A DNA stretch of 17,169 bases. Origin: an uncultured Lachnospiraceae bacterium. GTDB lineage: Bacteria; Bacillota_A; Clostridia; Lachnospirales; Lachnospiraceae. The stretch lies in the NCBI GenBank assembly GCA_902773195.1, contig CACYDL010000033.1, positions 1 through 17,169 of the forward strand. The letters are read 5' to 3'. Positions 7,317 through 13,745 of this stretch are shown here, in pieces. The notes below the pieces were generated by a model, which was given only the letters and a program-made list of their open reading frames with translations, made no database searches and was not told the DNA's origin. A program made the position numbers and the translations under genes. Positions within the stretch are counted from its first letter, which is position 1. Each line of letters opens with the position of its first letter.

Positions 7317-7385
7317 TTATGCACATTATCCACATCGGCCGTTTCCACACCGGAGGCGGGCCGATGTGGATTATTTTGTGGATGC
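7317..7385. promoter_or_regulatory. Cluster of DnaA-box-like sites upstream of the primosome genes
   Basis: Two 9-mers lie directly head to tail: TTATGCACA (7317-7325) and TTATCCACA (7326-7334). The second is identical to the consensus DnaA box, and the first fits TTWTNCACA. Weaker sites are GTTTCCACA (7341-7349), TAATCCACA on the minus strand (7373-7365, one mismatch) and GCATCCACA on the minus strand (7385-7377, two mismatches). All sit in 69 bases between murC and a DnaD/DnaC gene pair, and the last abuts the predicted promoter. Binding by DnaA and control of the downstream genes are inferred. Confidence 0.6.
7328..7377 (+). terminator. 13-bp inverted repeat with T-rich tail, possible murC terminator
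   Basis: ATCCACATCGGCC (7328-7340) pairs perfectly with GGCCGATGTGGAT (7359-7371) around an 18-base loop and is followed by TATTTT. It lies 27 bases after the murC stop. The stem contains most of two of the DnaA-box-like sequences in opposite orientation, so it could act as terminator, as operator, or as both. Confidence 0.5.
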
Positions 7386-7400
7386 GCAGAAGTCCCGTCA

Positions 7401-7409
7401 TGATATACT
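7401..7409 (+). promoter_or_regulatory. Extended -10 promoter of the DnaD/DnaC genes
   Basis: TGATATACT is an extended -10 (TGn followed by TATACT, one mismatch to TATAAT). There is no good -35 at 17 bases; that region overlaps the last DnaA-box-like site. The predicted start is near 7416, which supports translation from ATG 7439 and rules out the longer upstream frame. Confidence 0.5.
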
Positions 7410-7438
7410 CTCCTATATATGACGATTTCGAGGTTCCT

Positions 7439-8455
7439 ATGGATACAATCAAGATCCGTTCCTGCTTCGCGCAGGACGTTACCGTGATATCAAACGAATT
7501 TCTCGACCGTTTCCTCCCCGAGGCCAACGGCGACTTTCTCAGAATCTACCTGTACCTTCTCCGGACCGCCGGAAAAAGGACAGGTTCCTTTTCGCTGTGC
7601 GGAATCGCGGACCGCATGAACTGCACGGAGAACGACGTTCTCCGCGCGCTCCGCTACTGGGAGCGGGAGGGGGTTCTCACCCTGTCCTGCGGGGAGGACG
7701 GCGAGGTCTCCGAGATCATGTTCTCCGGATACTGCTCGCCCGACGCCCCCGGAAAGGAGAAGGAGGAGGTCGGCAAGGCGTCGGACCTGACGTCCGAGCG
7801 CATGGCGGAGCTCGGGGAGAAGGAGGATATCCGCGAGCTTCTGTTCATCGCCCAGCAGTACCTGGGAAAGCCGCTCTCCCGCTCCGAGACCCAGAAGATC
7901 TGCTTCTTCTACGACTCGCTGCGCTTCTCGCCGGACCTGATCGACTACCTGATCGACTACTGCGTGAGCCGCGGGCACACGAGCTTCCACTACATCGAGA
8001 AGGTGGCGCTGGGCTGGAAGGATCAGGGGATCACCAACGTCCACGAGGCGCGGATCGCGGCCGGAAGCTATCACCGGGAGTACTATGACATTCTCAAGGC
8101 CCTGGGCATCAACAACCACCATCCGGTGGAGGCGGAGACCCGGGTCATGAAGAAATGGATCGAGAAGTACGGCTATCCGATGGAAATCATCACTGAGGCC
8201 TGTACGCGCACGGTCATGAACGCCTCCCGTCCCACCCTGAATTACACCGACGGCATTCTCTCGAAGTGGTTCTCCAGAGGAGTCCGCACCCTCGAGGACG
8301 TCGCGCGTCTCGACGAGGAGCACAGCCGCTCCGCGCCGGCCGTGAAGGAGGCGTCCGCCGGGCGGGCCTCCCGCGCGAAGAACTCTTTCACCGACTTCGA
8401 TCAGAGGACCTATGACTACAGTTCTCTCGAATCGCAGCTCCTGAAGAAAAGCTGA
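7439..8455 (+). CDS. DnaD-domain replication initiation / primosome protein
   Basis: A 338-residue protein that probably helps load the replicative helicase with the DnaC-like protein encoded next. Residues 1-95 look like a winged helix (GDFLRIYLYLLR, a CGIADRMNCTENDVLRALRYW helix-turn-helix). Two DnaD/DnaB-type helical domains follow, about 130-200 with YIEKVALGWKDQGI and about 215-285 with YTDGILSKWFSRGV. Both show the YxxxILxxW pattern of that family. The C-terminal tail has NSFTDFDQRTYDY, a motif recurrent in clostridial DnaD-domain proteins. The start at 7439 is preferred because GAGG lies 6 bases upstream and the promoter sits at 7401-7409. The two-domain layout resembles Bacillus DnaB as much as DnaD, so no symbol is given. 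Confidence 0.88.
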   Translation: MDTIKIRSCFAQDVTVISNEFLDRFLPEANGDFLRIYLYLLRTAGKRTGSFSLCGIADRMNCTENDVLRALRYWEREGVLTLSCGEDGEVSEIMFSGYCSPDAPGKEKEEVGKASDLTSERMAELGEKEDIRELLFIAQQYLGKPLSRSETQKICFFYDSLRFSPDLIDYLIDYCVSRGHTSFHYIEKVALGWKDQGITNVHEARIAAGSYHREYYDILKALGINNHHPVEAETRVMKKWIEKYGYPMEIITEACTRTVMNASRPTLNYTDGILSKWFSRGVRTLEDVARLDEEHSRSAPAVKEASAGRASRAKNSFTDFDQRTYDYSSLESQLLKKS

Positions 8456-8469
8456 AGGGGACATCTTTC

Positions 8470-9462
8470 ATGGCTCTCAAAAACTCAGATTACGACGCCG
8501 TCATGCGCCACTATGACGAGATCCGCGAGAAGCACCTGCGCGAGCGCGACAGGAGGACCGCCGAGGTCTACCGGAACATCCCGGAGATCAGCCGGCTGGA
8601 CGACGAGACCGCTTCCCGGTCCCTCGAGGCCGCCAGGGCCAGGATCGCCGATCCCGGCGCCGATCTTGCCTCCTATCAGACGGAGATGAAGCGGATCCGG
8701 GACCGGAAAAAGGAGCTGCTGGAGGCCCACGGCTATACCGGGGACTTTCTTGAGCTCACCTACGACTGCCCTCTGTGCCGGGACACCGGTTACGTCGGCG
8801 GCCGCCGCTGCAGATGCTTTGACAGGGCCGCGGCCGAGATCGTCTACGGCGGCAGTTCCCTCCGGAATGTGCTGAAAAGCGAGAACTTCGACCGCTTTTC
8901 TTTTGATGTCTATTCTGATACAATTAAGGATGAAATCACGGGAATGACGCCGCGCGAGACGGCGAAGCGCGCCTGCGCCGAGGCCCGGGAGATGGCCTCC
9001 CGCATCGGCCGGGACGGCGCGAGCCTCTACATCTGCGGGAATACCGGCGTGGGAAAGACCTTCCTCGCCCACTGCATCGCGGACGAGGCCCTGAAGGCCG
9101 GCTGTTCGGTCCTGTGCTTCTCCTCCGCCGAGCTCTTCGATCTGCTGGCGGAATCGGCCTTCGGCCGTTCGGACAGGGAGAGCACCGGAAGGGGACTGAT
9201 CGACAGCTGCGACCTGCTGATTATCGACGACCTGGGCGCGGAGCTGATGAACGCCTTCGTCGGCACGGAGCTCTTCCGGATCGTCAGCGGCAGGATCGCC
9301 TCCGGGCGGTCGACCGTCATCTCCTCCAATCTCTCTCTCGGCGAACTCTCTTCGAAGTACTCTGAGCGCATTTTTTCAAGAATCACCAGCCATTATTCCA
9401 TCATCAGACTGACAGGCGGCGATATCCGCATCCAACAAAAGCTGAACGGAGGGCAGACATGA
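8470..9462 (+). CDS. dnaC: DnaC/DnaI-type helicase loader, AAA+ ATPase
   Basis: A 330-residue ATPase that loads replicative helicase at origins or restart sites. A helical N-terminus (1-90) is followed by a four-cysteine zinc-binding motif, CPLC (100-103) and CRC (114-116). The AAA+ domain then shows Walker A GNTGVGKT (190-197), Walker B LLIIDDLG (249-256), a sensor I VISSNLS (283-289) and arginine-finger candidates in ERIFSRI (299-305). This order is that of DnaI/DnaC loaders; IstB transposition proteins share the ATPase but no transposase is nearby. It begins 14 bases after the DnaD-domain gene stop, with AAGGGG upstream, so the two are an operon. Confidence 0.93.
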   Translation: MALKNSDYDAVMRHYDEIREKHLRERDRRTAEVYRNIPEISRLDDETASRSLEAARARIADPGADLASYQTEMKRIRDRKKELLEAHGYTGDFLELTYDCPLCRDTGYVGGRRCRCFDRAAAEIVYGGSSLRNVLKSENFDRFSFDVYSDTIKDEITGMTPRETAKRACAEAREMASRIGRDGASLYICGNTGVGKTFLAHCIADEALKAGCSVLCFSSAELFDLLAESAFGRSDRESTGRGLIDSCDLLIIDDLGAELMNAFVGTELFRIVSGRIASGRSTVISSNLSLGELSSKYSERIFSRITSHYSIIRLTGGDIRIQQKLNGGQT

Positions 9463-10655
9463 ATCCTGACAGGCGGGACACTCAGCTTAAGCCGGTGCTC
9501 GACACGACACCGGAGGCACGACTCGGTATCATCGCGATGAAAAGCACCCTCGACATCGGCCGGAAGGTCAACGATTTCCTCGTCGAGTGGAGAAAAGATC
9601 GCGTCGCCCAGGGCATCGCCTCGCCGGACAACGGCTACGTCAGGGACTCGTTTCTGATCGAGGCCGATACGCCCCGGTTCGGCTCCGGAGAGGCCAAGGG
9701 CGTGATCAGGGAGTCCATCCGCGGGGACGATCTCTACATCCTCGTCGACGTCATGAACTACAGCGTGACCTACCGGATGTCCGGGTTTGAGAACGTGATG
9801 GGGCCGGACGATCACTTCCAGGATCTGAAGCGCATCATCGGCGCGGCGGGGCACAAGGCGCACCGCATCACGGTCATCATGCCCTATCTCTACGAGGGGC
9901 GCCAGATTCTGCAGACCGGCCGGGAATCCCCCGACTGCTCCAGCGCCCTGCACGAGCTCATCGATCTGGGAGTCGAAAACATCATCACCTTTGACGCCCA
10001 CGACGCGAGAGTCATGAACGCGATCCCTCTCGAGGGATTCGAGACGGTCAGCCCGACCTACCAGTTCATCAAAAACGTTCTCCGCGCGGCGCCGGATCTC
10101 AAAATCGACAGCCGGCACATGATGGCCGTCAGCCCGGACGAGGGCGGCATGAGCCGCGCCATCTATCTCGCCAACGTCCTCGGGATCGACATGGGCATGT
10201 TCTACAAGCGCCGCGACTACACCACGGTCTATCACGGCAGAAACCCCATCCTCTCCCACGAGTTCCTCGGCCCGGAGGTGGAGGGGAAGGACATCATCAT
10301 CATCGACGACATGATCTCCTCGGGGAACGCGGTTCTCGAGACCGCCGAGCTCCTCAAGAAGAGAAAGGCCGGCCGCATCTTCATCTGCGCCACCTTCGGC
10401 ATCCTGACCGGCGGAACCGCTCCCTTCGACAAGGCCTACAAGCGGGGGATCTTCGATTATCTGATCACGACGAACCTCGTCTACCAGCCCGAGGAGCTTC
10501 TCGGGAAAAAGTATTACAAAAGCTGCGATATGAGCAAGTTCATCGCGCTCATCATCGACACCATGAACCACGAGTACTCGCTCTCCGGCCTGCTGAACCC
10601 CATCGACCGTATCAACAAGGTGGTCGAGAAGCACGCCAGAGGCCAGAAGGTCTGA
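9459..10655 (+). CDS. prs: Ribose-phosphate pyrophosphokinase, long variant
   Basis: Makes PRPP from ribose-5-phosphate and ATP for nucleotide, His and Trp synthesis. Its 398 residues exceed the usual 310-320; most of the extra length is in the first 90 residues. Motifs are kept in modified form. These are FDAHDARVMNAIP (178-190) where typical enzymes have the HxxQxQGFF loop, VSPDEGG (224-230), the basic loop YKRRDYTT (249-256) and the PRPP-binding IIIIDDMISSGNA (279-291). The ATG overlaps the dnaC stop as ATGA, with GGAGG 7 bases upstream, so translation is probably coupled to the helicase loader. A strong terminator follows the stop. The divergent first loop leaves phosphate activation and ADP control uncertain. 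Confidence 0.9.
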   Translation: MNPDRRDTQLKPVLDTTPEARLGIIAMKSTLDIGRKVNDFLVEWRKDRVAQGIASPDNGYVRDSFLIEADTPRFGSGEAKGVIRESIRGDDLYILVDVMNYSVTYRMSGFENVMGPDDHFQDLKRIIGAAGHKAHRITVIMPYLYEGRQILQTGRESPDCSSALHELIDLGVENIITFDAHDARVMNAIPLEGFETVSPTYQFIKNVLRAAPDLKIDSRHMMAVSPDEGGMSRAIYLANVLGIDMGMFYKRRDYTTVYHGRNPILSHEFLGPEVEGKDIIIIDDMISSGNAVLETAELLKKRKAGRIFICATFGILTGGTAPFDKAYKRGIFDYLITTNLVYQPEELLGKKYYKSCDMSKFIALIIDTMNHEYSLSGLLNPIDRINKVVEKHARGQKV

Positions 10656-10657
10656 AC

Positions 10658-10702
10658 AAAAAAACAGCGGATGAACCGTCGTCAGGTCCATCCGCTGTTT
10701 TT
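10658..10702. terminator. Bidirectional terminator between prs and clpB
   Basis: ACAGCGGATG (10664-10673) pairs with CATCCGCTGT (10689-10698). The stem is extended inward by ACC/GGT after one mismatch. Seven A residues precede it and five T residues follow, giving a U tract in both directions. It serves prs on the plus strand and clpB on the minus strand. Confidence 0.9.
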
Positions 10703-10711
10703 GCGCTGCGT

Positions 10712-10810
10712 GATTTTTGGCGTCCCGCGTTCTCCGCCCTTTTGATCCGGCGGCGCGCATCGCGTTTTTTGGGCGTCCCGCGTTATCCGCCGCACTGATC
10801 CCGCCGCGCG
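10712..10810. repeat. Imperfect GC-rich direct repeat downstream of clpB
   Basis: Two copies of a unit of about 47 bases start near 10712 and 10764 with a period of about 53. Both contain a T-run, GGCGTCCCGCGTT, TCCGCC, TGATCC and a GC-rich end. They lie in the 3' untranslated region of clpB, before the terminator. The role is unknown. Confidence 0.55.
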
Positions 10811-10842
10811 CCGGCGGCGCTGCGCGTCTTCCGCTTCGTCTT

Positions 10843-13482
10843 TTATTCTCTTCCGTCCCGTCCGGCGCCCGGCACGATGGTGCCTTCCGGCTCTCCGTCC
10901 GCCACGCCGATCCGGATCTCGTCTCCTTCGCTGATGCCGCCGCCCAGAATGAGCTTCGCGGCGATGGTCTCCACGCTCTGCTGGAGATAGCGTCTGAGGG
11001 GTCTCGCCCCGTAGACCGGGTCGTAGCCCCGCTCGATCACCAGCTGCTTCGCCTCGTCCGTCAGGGAGATGCGGATCTGCTGGGTCTCGAGTCTTCTGTT
11101 GAGTTCCGCCAGAAGGAGCTCGATGATGCCTCCGATATTGTCCCTGGTCAGCGGCTTGAAGAGAATCATCTCGTCGAGACGGTTGAGGAACTCCGGCCTG
11201 AAATGGGCCCTGAGCTCGCCCTGGACCGCCGCTCTCGCCTCCTCCCGGATCTCGCCCTCGGGCGTAATGCCTTCCAGAAGGTACTGGGAACCGATATTGG
11301 AGGTCAGGATGATGATGGTGTTCTTGAAATCAACCGTCCGCCCCTGGCTGTCGGTGATGCGGCCGTCGTCCAGCACCTGGAGGAGAACGTTGAAGACGTC
11401 GGGATGCGCCTTCTCCACCTCGTCAAACAGCACCACCGAGAAGGGCTTTCTCCTGACGGCCTCCGTCAGCTGTCCGCCCTCGTCGTAGCCCACGTATCCC
11501 GGAGGCGCTCCGATCAGTCTGGAGACGGAGTATTTCTCCATGTACTCCGACATGTCGATCCGCACCATGTTGTTCTCGTCGTCGAAGAGATAGGCCGCCA
11601 GCGTCTTCGCCAGCTCCGTCTTTCCGACGCCCGTGGGGCCGAGGAAGAGGAAGGAGCCGATGGGACGCTTCGGGTCCTTGATGCCCGCCTTCGATCTCAG
11701 GATGGCGTCCGCCACCTTGCGGACGGCCTCGTCCTGTCCCACCACTCTTTTGTGGAGCTCGTCCTCCAGCTTCAGCAGCTTCTCCCGCTCTCCCGCGGTC
11801 AGCTTCGCCACGGGGATGCCGGTCCACTTGGACACGATCCTGGCGATCTCGTCCTCCGTGACTTCCTCCCGGACCATGGTGAGATCCCCGCTGCCCGCCA
11901 GCTTCTCCGCCTCCTCGAGCTCCCTCTGGAGCTTCGGCAGCTCGCCGTACTGCAGCTCCGCCGCCTTGTTCAGGTCGTAATTCCGCCTGGCGATCTCGAT
12001 CTGCTGGTTGAGCTCGTCGATCCTCTCGCGGTAGGTCTTCAGACCCTCGACGGCGTTTTTCTCGTTCTCCCACTGGGCCTTTTTGGCGTTGAACTCGTCC
12101 TGGAGCTCCGCGAGATCCTTCTCCAGATCCTCGAGCCGCTCCCTGCTGAGGGGATCCGTCTCCTTGCGGAGGGCGGTGGCCTCGATCTTCATCTGGGTGA
12201 TCTTCCGGCTGAGCTCGTCCAGCTCCGTCGGCATCGAGTTGAGCTCGGTCCTGATCAGGGCGCAGGCCTCATCCACCAGGTCGATGGCCTTGTCCGGCAG
12301 GAACCGGTCCGTGATGTACCTCTGGGAGAGGGTCGCCGCGGAGACCAGTGCGTTGTCGGTGATCTTCACGCCGTGATAGACCTCGTACCTCTCCTTGAGA
12401 CCCCTGAGGATCGAGATGGTATCCAGGACCGTCGGCTCGTCGATCATGACCGGCTGGAACCGGCGCTCCAGCGCCTTGTCCTTCTCGATATATTCCCGGT
12501 ATTCATCCAGGGTGGTGGCCCCGATGCAGTGCAGCTCGCCTCTCGCCAGCATCGGCTTCAGCATATTGCCGGCGTCCATGGCGCCGTCGGTCTTGCCCGC
12601 GCCGACGATCAGGTGGAGCTCGTCGATGAAGAGGATGATCTTTCCGTCGGACTGCTTCACGTCCTCCAGGACGGCCTTCAGCCTCTCCTCAAATTCGCCC
12701 CGGTACTTGGCGCCGGCCACCAGCGCGCCCATGTCGAGGGCGAAGATGTGCTTGTCCTTGAGGTTGTCCGGCACGTCCCCCTGGACGATCCTCTGGGCCA
12801 GACCCTCCACCACGGCGGTCTTGCCCACGCCCGGCTCGCCGATCAGGACCGGGTTGTTCTTGGTCTTTCTGGACAGGATCAGGATGGTCTGACGGATCTC
12901 GTCGTCGCGGCCGATGACCGGGTCCAGCTTCTGCTTTCCCGCCTTCTCCACGAGATCCTGGCCGTATTTCGACAGGGCGTCATAGGTCGCCTCCGGATTG
13001 TCCGTCGTCACCTTCTGATTGCCCCTGACCGTGGCCAGGGCCTGAAGAAACGTCTCCCGCGTGATCCCGAAGGTGCGGAAGATCTCCTTGACGGCGCGGT
13101 TGGGATAGCGGATCATCGAGAGAATCAGATGCTCCACCGAGGTGTACTCGTCTCCCATCGCCCTCGCCTCGTCCGGCGCCTTCAGCAGGACCTTGTTCAG
13201 ATCCCCGCCGATATAGGGCGTGCCGCCCGACACCTTGACCCGTTTGTTCAGTGCCTCGACGACCGCGCTCTCAAAAGCCCCGTCGTCGAGGCCCATCCTG
13301 ACGATGAGCTTCCTGACAAGGCTGTCCTCCTGGCTGAGAAGGGCGAAGAGAAGATGCTCCTGCTCGATCTCCTGATGGCCGTAATCAAGGGCGATCCTGT
13401 CCAGCTCCGCCAGGGCCTCCTTGGATTTCTGCGTGAATTTTTCTATATTCATATTCCATGCCATGCGCCGCCCCGGGCGCAT
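10843..13482 (-). CDS. clpB: ClpB, ATP-dependent disaggregase chaperone
   Basis: A Hsp100 hexameric AAA+ unfoldase that works with DnaK to rescue aggregated protein. The N-terminal Clp repeat domain starts at [17 protein letters not shown]1 has Walker A GEPGVGKT (215-222) and Walker B LFIDELH (284-290). A coiled-coil middle domain spans about 420-545, diagnostic for ClpB over ClpA/C. NBD2 has GPTGVGKT (615-622), the pore loop GYVG (662-665) and VLFDEVEK (684-691). At 879 residues it is slightly long because ATG 13482 lies 10 codons upstream of the usual family start (13452). It is chosen because AGAGG lies 5 bases before it, whereas 13452 has only a weak site. GTG 13485 is adjacent. Expression is likely controlled by HrcA through the CIRCE element upstream. 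Confidence 0.95.
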   Translation of the reverse strand: MRPGRRMAWNMNIEKFTQKSKEALAELDRIALDYGHQEIEQEHLLFALLSQEDSLVRKLIVRMGLDDGAFESAVVEALNKRVKVSGGTPYIGGDLNKVLLKAPDEARAMGDEYTSVEHLILSMIRYPNRAVKEIFRTFGITRETFLQALATVRGNQKVTTDNPEATYDALSKYGQDLVEKAGKQKLDPVIGRDDEIRQTILILSRKTKNNPVLIGEPGVGKTAVVEGLAQRIVQGDVPDNLKDKHIFALDMGALVAGAKYRGEFEERLKAVLEDVKQSDGKIILFIDELHLIVGAGKTDGAMDAGNMLKPMLARGELHCIGATTLDEYREYIEKDKALERRFQPVMIDEPTVLDTISILRGLKERYEVYHGVKITDNALVSAATLSQRYITDRFLPDKAIDLVDEACALIRTELNSMPTELDELSRKITQMKIEATALRKETDPLSRERLEDLEKDLAELQDEFNAKKAQWENEKNAVEGLKTYRERIDELNQQIEIARRNYDLNKAAELQYGELPKLQRELEEAEKLAGSGDLTMVREEVTEDEIARIVSKWTGIPVAKLTAGEREKLLKLEDELHKRVVGQDEAVRKVADAILRSKAGIKDPKRPIGSFLFLGPTGVGKTELAKTLAAYLFDDENNMVRIDMSEYMEKYSVSRLIGAPPGYVGYDEGGQLTEAVRRKPFSVVLFDEVEKAHPDVFNVLLQVLDDGRITDSQGRTVDFKNTIIILTSNIGSQYLLEGITPEGEIREEARAAVQGELRAHFRPEFLNRLDEMILFKPLTRDNIGGIIELLLAELNRRLETQQIRISLTDEAKQLVIERGYDPVYGARPLRRYLQQSVETIAAKLILGGGISEGDEIRIGVADGEPEGTIVPGAGRDGRE

Positions 13483-13502
13483 CACCGCCTCTTCTCCCGG
13501 CG

Positions 13503-13521
13503 CTCCGCGCGCTGCGCGGAG
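13503..13521 (-). other. GC-rich hairpin in the clpB 5' leader
   Basis: On the minus strand CTCCGCGC-AGC-GCGCGGAG gives a perfect 8-bp stem with a three-base loop, about 20 bases before the preferred start. It could insulate the ribosome site from upstream structure; no sequestration of the AGAGG site is evident. Confidence 0.45.
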
Positions 13522-13551
13522 GCGGATCGGGCGGTGCTCCTTTCCCCGTTG

Positions 13552-13578
13552 ATTGTGTTACTTCATCTATAACACAAT
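13552..13578 (-). repeat. Perfect 9-9-9 inverted repeat at the clpB transcript start
   Basis: ATTGTGTTA and TAACACAAT, perfect inverted copies, flank a 9-base spacer. This repeats the 9-9-9 geometry of the neighbouring CIRCE with different sequence. It covers the predicted transcription start (about 13575), so it could be a second operator, or a stem-loop at the 5' end of the clpB mRNA. Confidence 0.7.
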
Positions 13579-13581
13579 ACC

Positions 13582-13610
13582 AATGTAGCACCGATTATTA
13601 GCACTGTCAA
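13582..13610 (-). promoter_or_regulatory. Sigma-A promoter of clpB
   Basis: On the minus strand a perfect TTGACA (13610-13605) lies 17 bases from TACATT (13587-13582). The -35 is inside the CIRCE element, the usual layout for HrcA repression. Confidence 0.8.
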
Positions 13611-13624
13611 GTGTCGAGTGCTAA
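13598..13624. promoter_or_regulatory. CIRCE operator (HrcA-binding site)
   Basis: TTAGCACTG-N9-GAGTGCTAA differs from the consensus TTAGCACTC-N9-GAGTGCTAA at one base. It covers the -35 box of clpB, so HrcA should repress clpB until heat or misfolded protein titrates GroE. It also lies about 120 bases upstream of the divergent ABC gene. Confidence 0.92.
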
Positions 13625-13745
13625 TTTTCTTCTGAAATCATCGTTCAAGGAAATTTCACAAAAAAACGGATTGCATCCGGGCACAAAATCCTGTTTTCTT
13701 ATACAGAGAGCTTTTTTGTCCGGAATCAGACAGGGAGGAAACGCC

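Noticed and set aside
7319..7438. Upstream start for the DnaD-domain protein
   Set aside because: The extra 40 codons cover the inverted repeat, the DnaA-box cluster and the predicted promoter; ATG 7439 has the ribosome site.
10717..13572. Rightward 951-codon frame opposite clpB
   Set aside because: Antisense shadow of a GC-rich gene; no ribosome site or recognisable domain, while the other strand is a full ClpB.
13611..13745. GTG start for the ABC exporter inside the CIRCE element
   Set aside because: It overlaps the operator, has no ribosome site, and the 45 extra residues are not seen in this exporter family; ATG 13746 follows GGGAGG.
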